Part shown: in pieces, positions 57,277 through 64,000 of the stretch
Layout: every line of letters starts with the position of its first letter
Position numbering within the stretch: position 1 is the first letter of the stretch
Source of the DNA: Gnetum montanum
Taxonomy: Eukaryota > Streptophyta > Gnetopsida > Gnetales > Gnetaceae
DNA length: 64,000 nt
Reading direction: 5' to 3'
NCBI GenBank assembly: GCA_015680685.1
Contig: MNCI01010409.1
Coordinates: forward strand, 51,748 to 115,747
Translations under genes and position numbers: made by a program
The notes under the pieces: model-generated
Databases searched by the model: none
The model's input: only the letters and a program-made list of their open reading frames with translations
What the model was told of the DNA's origin: nothing

Positions 57277-58123
57277 CAGTGTGGTTTCCACAAAATAAAA
57301 ATAAAAATAAAATCATCACTATGTGGGAATTCAAAGCACACCCCTTAGACTGTCTCTCATGGGCCACAAGCACTAGTTACGGGACTTTTTTCATCCTCTC
57401 TAACTTAGTCTTGTTTCACTTCCTTCCTCTCACGCATGTTGGAGTGGTGGTTCTCTATGGGTGCATTCTTGTACTTTTGAGGGTGGATGAGTCTTTGCAT
57501 GTTACTATGATGTCACTATATGTGGTTGGTTTTGGGTTTGAACTTGGGAAAGGTCCTACTGGGTCACCTAATCACAACTTCACATGGGGTTTCATGTGAC
57601 CGATAACCAAAATTTCAAGTTCCACTCCTCTCTCTTCATCCATTTCTCTCCATGGCTTACCTCATTGCCTGTCTTATGTTTTGATAGTTTGTCATGATTT
57701 CTGTAAACACCTAATGCTTCGGCGGGTTCTCATGGATGAGAGTATGAACTTGCGATCACCATTTGTTGACTCTGGGACCCACAGACTCCAGTGTTGATGA
57801 TATGCAAGGGCTACTAAGGCTACTACCTGCTATGGGAGGACCTAGTTGTATATCCCTAGTCCTATTTGTTAGTCTCCCATCCTCTTGATTTTGTTGGTTG
57901 ATTGTTTTCATGCTACCCATCGCTCGATTTCTTCTCCGCAGAGTTCTTTCTCACAACATTCTCCTACTTTTGACTCCTTTTTTTGCCCCACTTACCTTCC
58001 TCTTTCTCTCAACCGAGTTCCCGGTCTCTCAAGCTCTTCAACCGTCCCAATTTAGCATTTTAAATCAAGTTTTTCTAGCTTTTATTTGGCTGGTCAACGT
58101 TGGTCAATGTGTGTAACCCCCTA
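57277..58123 (+). other. Tail of element D, right part
   Basis: Continues the D tail after E, with GTGTGGTTTCC, then GAATTCAAAGCACACCCCTTAGAC shared with C (63400) and, more loosely, with B. Non-coding; the open frame 57279-57599 is not shared with the other tails. Confidence 0.55.
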
Positions 58124-58225
58124 CATCGACTAGGCCCCGTATACGCAGCCCCCTTCGTATATGCAGCCCGATCAACGTAGTAACAAAACTCTATATATAC
58201 CCTTGTTGCACCATGCATTTTTGCT
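58124..58225 (+). promoter_or_regulatory. Internal promoter-like region of element D before ORF3
   Basis: CATCGACTAGGCCCCGTATA (58124-58143) matches the U3 of the D LTR (CATCGACTGGGCCACGTATA) with two differences. It is followed by further U3-like words (GTATATGCAG, ATCAACGTAG) and a TATATATA box at 58192-58199. B has lost this part. Confidence 0.5.
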
Positions 58226-58348
58226 CATTTTGCAAACAAATTGAGGGGAGATTTTTCATTTTTTCTGCCTCACTTCTTCTTCCCAAGTACCTATGTTTTC
58301 TATTGCGCATCTGCATCAACCTATCCTTCTCCTCTTTGGCAACCGAAG

Positions 58349-58633
58349 GTATGCTCTCAGTCGTGGTGGGTAGGGTGATGTTTATTGAAAAATTAATTAA
58401 TTAAAATTACAATTAATAAAGACTTAACACCTCTTAAGGGAAGAAAAAAAAACAATAGTTTAAACTCCAACTCATGCCTTATTTTTTTTTGGTTCTAACC
58501 CAACAACTAATACTTTGGAAAATTTAATGGGATGCATGTGCTGGTACCATAACTCAGTCAAAATGAGAAGGTGTATGAGGGCCATTTTGAGCAACTTGTG
58601 CACAATTTAATTAATGGTTATGTTTGATTGCAG
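58349..58633 (+). other. Possible 5' intron before ORF3 of element D
   Basis: AAG then GTATGC at 58349 and TTGATTGCAG ending at 58633 look like a donor and an acceptor. B has AAAGGTTTGC and GTGTGTGCAG at matching places. The interval holds the polypurine-like word CTCAGTCGTGGTGGGTAGGG (58356-58375). This is inference only. Confidence 0.35.
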
Positions 58634-61490
58634 ATGACATTGAAACTGAGGTATCCAAGGGGAGAAGTACCATTCCAACCAAGGGACAAGCGACCAAGAA
58701 CGAGAAGAGGATGAGGTGTGTGGCACCCAGAGCACACAGAGGGTTCCCATGCAACTAGCCCCCTCTGTGAAGGACCTGATGTGGAATCTGTTCATTAGAT
58801 TCCTAAAGAGGAGATCCCCAACAAATAATCGCAAGGGGATGAGACTTTGGTAATAGTGCCACAGCTTGAGGTCACCCTAACCCAAGCATGTCTTGACGCT
58901 ATTAGGTCAAGGGAGGTGCAACAAATGGTCATGCAAGAGTTAAACTTTGGACCATTTCTTTAGAATACACCAGAAGATGTGAAGCTCCAATTGCAAAACT
59001 CTCCTATGTGGTTGATCATCACATTCAGTGGTGAATGGCATTTAGGAGAGACTTATGTCTTTTGGACAAATTAGCAACCGAGGTCCAGAGTAAGAATCAA
59101 GGACATCTATGTCTCTTACTCTGCGGAAGTGATCAGACAAACTCTAGGGTTGCCAAAGACTAGAGCTAATGTGCCAGAGATCCCTAAGTAAGTAGATCTT
59201 GAGGTAAAAGGGGAGTGGATCAGGCGGTGCAATGGGATGAATCACAAAGAGTTCAGCACTTTAACCACCGTAGAGAGGGTATATTCAAAAATTACATCTT
59301 ACCACTTAAATCCAATAGTAAGACCCAGCAAGATCATTACCTTCTTCGCTTGTGCATGTGCCACTCTAAGCAGAAAATTTCCAATGAGCCTTCCATAATT
59401 ATTGTTTTTAGAGATTGAGAAAAGATTTGCTGAAAGTGAACATGGAAGGCAGGCTCTATCCTTTCCCTACTCAATCAAGAAATTATGCAAATCAGAAGGG
59501 ATAGCACGATACATCAATGATATACTTTGGCATCCCTTGATTGCCTCATGGTGGGAGATGATGAAAGAAAAGACTCCGACCACCATACGAATTGAGGAAG
59601 AGCAACAACCACCTCCATCGCCTATGCAAACAATAAAGTCAAATTTGTAAATAGTTTCAAAACATATACGCGAGATTCGACAATCGCTTGTGAGCCAACA
59701 AGAGCAATTTATTAAGACCAGTGGAGGAGAAGGCCCTACGGTCTATCACCCTACAATGAGCCATCTAGAGTAAGTGGCTTGATCAGTGAGTCTGCTAGAA
59801 AGAGAAGGGTCGATGTTCTTTGTGGCTTGAACATAAGTACCTGTAAGAATTGATCCTAGCATTCGAGAAGTAATGATATCCACCCAATAGTTATTTCCTA
59901 AAATTTCAGGAAATGTTGCTACTTTTTTGGTACGCTTGGAGGATGGAGAGGGGGCGACAGTCCTGGTAATGTAGCACCAGAGATAGGAAATTATGGCTGA
60001 AGTGGTTATTGACATGATTTCTATGGTCCTTAATGCATCGACGAAACCTGTATTGGATGTACATGGACTTGAAGATGTACAGGCATCTGTAGGGGCTTCA
60101 CGTAGCAGGATCAATGCAACCCAACATGAAGAATTATTGGACGGATTGGTGGGAATTGGGCAACTACTTCTGGATGTCTTTAATCTTCCAGATAACATCA
60201 CTGCAACCCAGTCGGAGTTGCTCTCAGCAAGGGGTAAGAGCCTCATCTTGGAGGGGCAACTCGAAGTAGTGTAAGCAAATTGTCAATGCTTAACAACAAA
60301 AGTTGCCCAATTAAGGGCCCAACTAGTTGATTCAGCTCTTCTCAATCATGAACTTACTAGAGATGAAGCTTTTCAATAGCTTCAAGTCATACTCCAAATA
60401 GTTGAGGATGAGTGAGAGTTAGTGAGAGTTAGTGATCTTTGATAAGTCCTTAATAGATGCTTGTACATATCACCTAAACAAGGACTTGATAGAGGTTTGC
60501 CAGGAGAATGTTAGATTGACTGCGGAAGTTCATCGCTTGCATAATGTTGGTACTAAAAATTAGCACATGAAAAGCTTTATCCACCAATAGTAGGAGGAGC
60601 TAGCTAGGGTGAATGCTGATGTGAGGAAGTTGGTCACTAAAAATCAAAATCTATCTATGGAGGACGTTCGAGCCTTGCGACAAAAATCAGCCATCGAAAT
60701 CACCGCTTGGAAAAATGAAGCCCTTAAGTTTGAAAAAGTTAAAAATCATTATAGGGACCAAGTGGGATTGCAGAAGGAAGTGAATAAAAAGTAGATTCAA
60801 GTCGCAAAGGCCAAATTGAACTAAGTGCTCTAGCAACTCTAAGAAGGATGCGAGGTATGGCAACCCATCTTTGACGGATTGAACGCCCACAACTAGGCTA
60901 AGATCTACCTCAAGGAACTACAAGTTGAAGAAATGACAGAGTACATGGAGTTGGCCAACCTTCGCTATGCAAACCTGGCTATGTTAACAGTAGGAAGACC
61001 ATGGTCAGACCTAGAAAAGCAAGTGGCTTCCTTGTATTCTTTATACAAGGGCGAGTTCCAAGCACATAAAGTGACAAAACAAAAATTGGAAATAGCAAAT
61101 GCGAAACTCGAGGTTCTCCACATGCATTTTAAAGGGCAACGTACGATTGCTGAAAACTTGGCCTGACAAATGAATGACTACCAATAGCTGCAGACATCAA
61201 TTCGAGCATTCAACATTGAACGAAAATAGTTCACGGCCTGATTTGTCAATATGAAAGAACTCTTCCCTACACTTCCATGCCCTTGGGAGGTTCCAATGCC
61301 AACACACATTGGCGAAGCTGCTTGGATACTGAATGATCCCAGAAGTAAGGAAGAGAAAATGAGGGCTCTCTTGGAGGCTTTCTAGTTACCTCCGGAAGTT
61401 GAAATTGCTATGGGATAACCATCGTCTGTGCCACCACTACCACATGCACTAGAGGCTAGTGAAGGTCTATTAGAACCATCACCACTAGGG
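58634..61490 (+). pseudogene. ORF3 of element D: downstream accessory ORF with coiled-coil region
   Basis: It is in the position where plant Athila elements carry a third, env-position ORF. I see no signal peptide or membrane span. The first part (58868-59650) reads VTLTQACLDAIRS, then RVRIKDIYVSYSAEVIRQTLGLPKT and FSTLTTVERVY, a layout like the plant 'putative plant transposon' domain. The second (59990-61170) is charged and heptad-like (ELANLRYANLAML, LEKQVASLYSLYKGEF, KQKLEIANAKLEVL), suggesting a coiled coil. At least three frame changes and many stops occur. The middle of the antisense genes in E and F has a similar layout, but I could not prove common descent. Confidence 0.5.
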
Positions 61491-61725
61491 ACGGTGTGAT
61501 CTTCTCTAGCAATTTTTGCATCTTTCAGCACAATAGAGAATCTAGGATTATTGAGGTGTTTAATTTTATCTCTAAACATCACCATTTTGTAATTTGTTCT
61601 TCTCTGTACACTCGGGCACTTGGTGCATTAGTAAGTTGGTGTTGTGTCATGTGTGTTGTGTCATGTGTGTTGTAATAAGAACTTCATACCTTCCAAATTG
61701 TAATGAAACTTGTGGACGAGTTTTT
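61491..61725 (+). other. 3' untranslated region of element D
   Basis: Short region between ORF3 and the polypurine tract, with a repeated TGTTGTGTCATGTG word near 61640-61670. It aligns with the end of the B tail (TTCCAA...GTAA...ACTT). No gene. Confidence 0.5.
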
Positions 61726-61742
61726 ACTTAGTCATGGAGGTA
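61726..61742 (+). promoter_or_regulatory. 3' polypurine tract of element D
   Basis: ACTTAGTCATGGAGGTA lies against the 3' LTR. Close words occur at 25601-25618 (end of integrase) and 58356-58375 (before ORF3). Confidence 0.55.
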
Positions 61743-62646
61743 TGATGAAGTGCTAAGCAGTCAACACGTCAACTGGGCTACGTATACATGGATTTGTATA
61801 CACGGTCGCATCGACGCGGCCCCATCGACACATCTATCCATGTGTCTAGGTGGCCTCATTTACGTAGCATCTATTCTAGTGTATAAATAAGTGTGCTTTC
61901 ACCACACTTAGGTATCTTTTTGGAAATTGTATCGAAGCTCTTATAGTTTATTTCTACGAGAGTTAGAATATTTTCCAAGTGCCCGCAGTAGATGTGAGAA
62001 AGATGTTTGGCTCTTTATTTGACCACTAATATACCTGAGTCCATTGGTGTGATCGGCAATAAAGATGAGATTTTCAAACATTTCTTGCAGCAATTGGACT
62101 TAGTCATTTAAGAATTTAATATATTAATATTTCTATGCTTAAAGTAATTCCTTGAGTTTTTATTGTTACCACTTTAATCATCATTGCTCTTTTATATCTT
62201 GTAAAAACCATAAGTACGACCATCTCAAACGTAAACCCAACACTTAGCAACCTAGTGATGCTTAATGTCTAGTAACCCAGTAGTGGTTAAGGGATGCTCA
62301 GAATGTGCACAAAAGATGGGATCAGATGCTTATGCTAGGAACAGTTAAGAGATAGAATAGAGTAATTATAGATTAATGAAATATTCAATTCCTTACATTT
62401 CATCTAAGAATTAGACTTTAGAAGATAAAGAGAAAAGCCATAAAAATCATTTGCCTCAATCTTACTTAACCATCGCATTAGAACACCACAAGTGAGGTTG
62501 GGAAGACAACGACTGTTCTAACACAAGGTTTTGCTAGTTAGGGTTTGGTGTATGCAAAGTGCTTACAGTCTACGGAATTCGACTAGGTCACGTGTGAATG
62601 CCTATGATTCACATGGTTGGGTGTAGGGGTACCTAGCCACTCATCA
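61743..62646 (+). repeat. 3' LTR of element D
   Basis: 904 bases, TGATGAAGTGCTAA to ACTCATCA, matching 18372-19276. TATA box at 61882-61889. It is followed by the right target copy CTATC. Confidence 0.88.
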
Positions 62647-64000
62647 CTATCCATATTAACACTTTACACAGCTCCTTAGTCTTTTGACTTATTGTTTTAC
62701 ACATTTTTGGTTTTACAACTTTTGTTTTCATATTCTTTATTTTACATCTTTTTGTTTTTCCAGTTATTGATCTTTTCTAAGTTTTTTTATACCATCATTA
62801 GTATATTTAATATTTCTTAAATAATCTTTTACTTTCTTTTATATTTTCTTATGTTTAGTGCAATTCTCTACTCTTTTTGCTAATAAGGTGCCAGGTATAA
62901 TGGTAATGTGCTACTGAATGATGGTTTGTATCATTTGTGATTTGATTGTTGATGTTTGGTTTCTGACTTTGAATGTCATCACTGACAACTAGGATATGGT
63001 TTCTTTTCATGTAATAGGCAATGAGTCCACATCATCCACCCATACACATAGTCTATGGTTTTCCTTGTTTTGGAAACATGCAGTCCCTTTTCCATTAATA
63101 CAACCTTAATCAATTTGTGACTTGTGTAGTTTCCAGAATTGGGAAGGAATTAAAGGTTTAGATAGGGTGTGACTTCAAAGGGATGTGGTATTCTTTGTGC
63201 TTTTTTGTTTTCCTGTGTGCAAGGGTGTTCTCGTGAACTTCTCATTGTTTTGTGTCATTCCACAATAGGAAGTCGAATAAGTCCTTGCATGGTGTGGTCC
63301 TCATTAAAAAAAAGATGAGGATTTAAAGCACATCCCTTAGACAAAATAAATGAAAAAATGCATGGGTTTTTTTATGGCGTGGTTCCCATTTAAAAAAAAA
63401 GGGAATTCAAAGCACACCCCTTAGACTAAATAAAAAGCCTACAAACACTGGTTATGGAACTTGTCTTGTCTCCTCTAACTAAGGCCCTTTCTCACTTCCT
63501 ATTTCTTCTCCAAGTTGGAATGGTGTTTGTTTTTGTGAGAGCATTCTTGTGTCTTAGGGGATGGACTAGTCTTAGAATGTCAATGTGAAGTCACTAAAAG
63601 TGGTTGGTTTTGGTTAGGACTAAGGATAGATCGTACTGAGTCATTTAATCATGAAATCCACAAGCGACTTCATGTGACCATAATTAGGAACTCCATTCCA
63701 TTTTTTCTCATCCATCTATGCTTTTCATGCCTCACCTCACTACCGATTTCATGTTTTAATTTGATGTTCTGGTTTGATGTGTTGGGTTTCTCAGTTAGTT
63801 ACTTCTAGGTTTTTGTACTTAACCTTCCGTAACCATTAATCATCCACGGTGCTCACGGACTCCACTTGGTTTGAAGTTATGCAAGGGCATAAAAGGCTTA
63901 TGCCTACTTTGGGGAGGACCCACCTACATATCTTTTGGTTTGGTTAAGTTAAGTTTTTTAACCTTAGACATTGTTACAATCAAATTATTTTTATTTACCC
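62647..64000 (+). mobile_element. Element C, second part: tail after integrase
   Basis: Starts with CTATC (target copy of D) and runs to the window edge. It aligns with the B tail read on the minus strand, including TATACCATCATT, GGCAATGAGTCCACATC and TTTGGGGAGGACCCAC. T-rich at first, with two copies of the word AAAGCACA(T/C)CCCTTAGAC (63327 and 63407). No gene is seen; its 3' LTR would lie beyond the window. Confidence 0.68.

Larger units (their letters stand above)
18372..62646 (+). mobile_element. Element D: complete Athila-like element split by element E
   Basis: D has both LTRs (18372-19276 and 61743-62646), a primer site, gag, protease, RT, RNase H, integrase, a tail, a downstream ORF3 and a polypurine tract. 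Without E it would be about 13.3 kb. E sits in the tail at 26309-57276. The LTRs share TGATGAAGTGCTAA starts and GGTACCTAGCCACTCATCA ends and differ by eye at a little over one base in ten. All coding parts are broken. Confidence 0.85.

Overview
The window looks like nuclear DNA from a plant with a large, repeat-rich genome. I see no host gene, tRNA, rRNA, CRISPR array or bacterial operon. Nearly all of it is LTR retrotransposon of the Ty3/gypsy superfamily, in two groups. Athila-like elements (A, B, C, D) are shown by an LTR with TGATGA...TCATCA ends and a decayed tRNA-Asp-type primer site. Tat-like elements (E, F, probably G) share LTRs starting TGAAACACC in E and F, a primer-site tract GCTAGAAGGAGGGCC, and in E a second, archaeal-type RNase H. 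The species cannot be named from this sequence.

The elements are nested, and most insertion points can be read to the base. A (1-2817, minus) is cut by G (2818-6137, plus). G is cut in its gag by the 3' LTR of B (6138-13195, minus). B abuts C (13196-18371, plus) head to head inside gag. C is cut by D (18372-62646; target duplication CTATT/CTATC) and resumes at 62647-64000. D is cut at 26308 by E (26309-57276). E is cut in its gag by F (30137-42788, minus), with a perfect AACTT duplication that restores the gag reading frame when F is removed. By eye the LTR pairs of D, E and F each differ at about one base in ten, so these are old insertions.

A, B, C and D are stop-riddled copies of gag, protease, RT, RNase H and integrase. 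D also carries a downstream ORF3 (58634-61490) with its own promoter-like region. E is about 18 kb once F is removed. It has a gag-protease block, an unusual gene on the opposite strand, an RT/RNase H/aRNase H/integrase block, and short-repeat tracts between the blocks. F has gag-protease and the same opposite-strand gene but no RT or integrase, so it would have depended on proteins from another element.

The most notable feature is that opposite-strand gene (E: 50039-45625 minus; F: 32821-36242 plus). Both copies have short GT-AG introns at matching places, and reading frames continue across the F junctions I checked. The E copy has its own TATA box and an N-terminal region resembling plant NIF/FCP1-type HAD phosphatases. 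An intron-bearing gene can survive inside a retrotransposon only if it is antisense to the genomic RNA, which is what is seen here.
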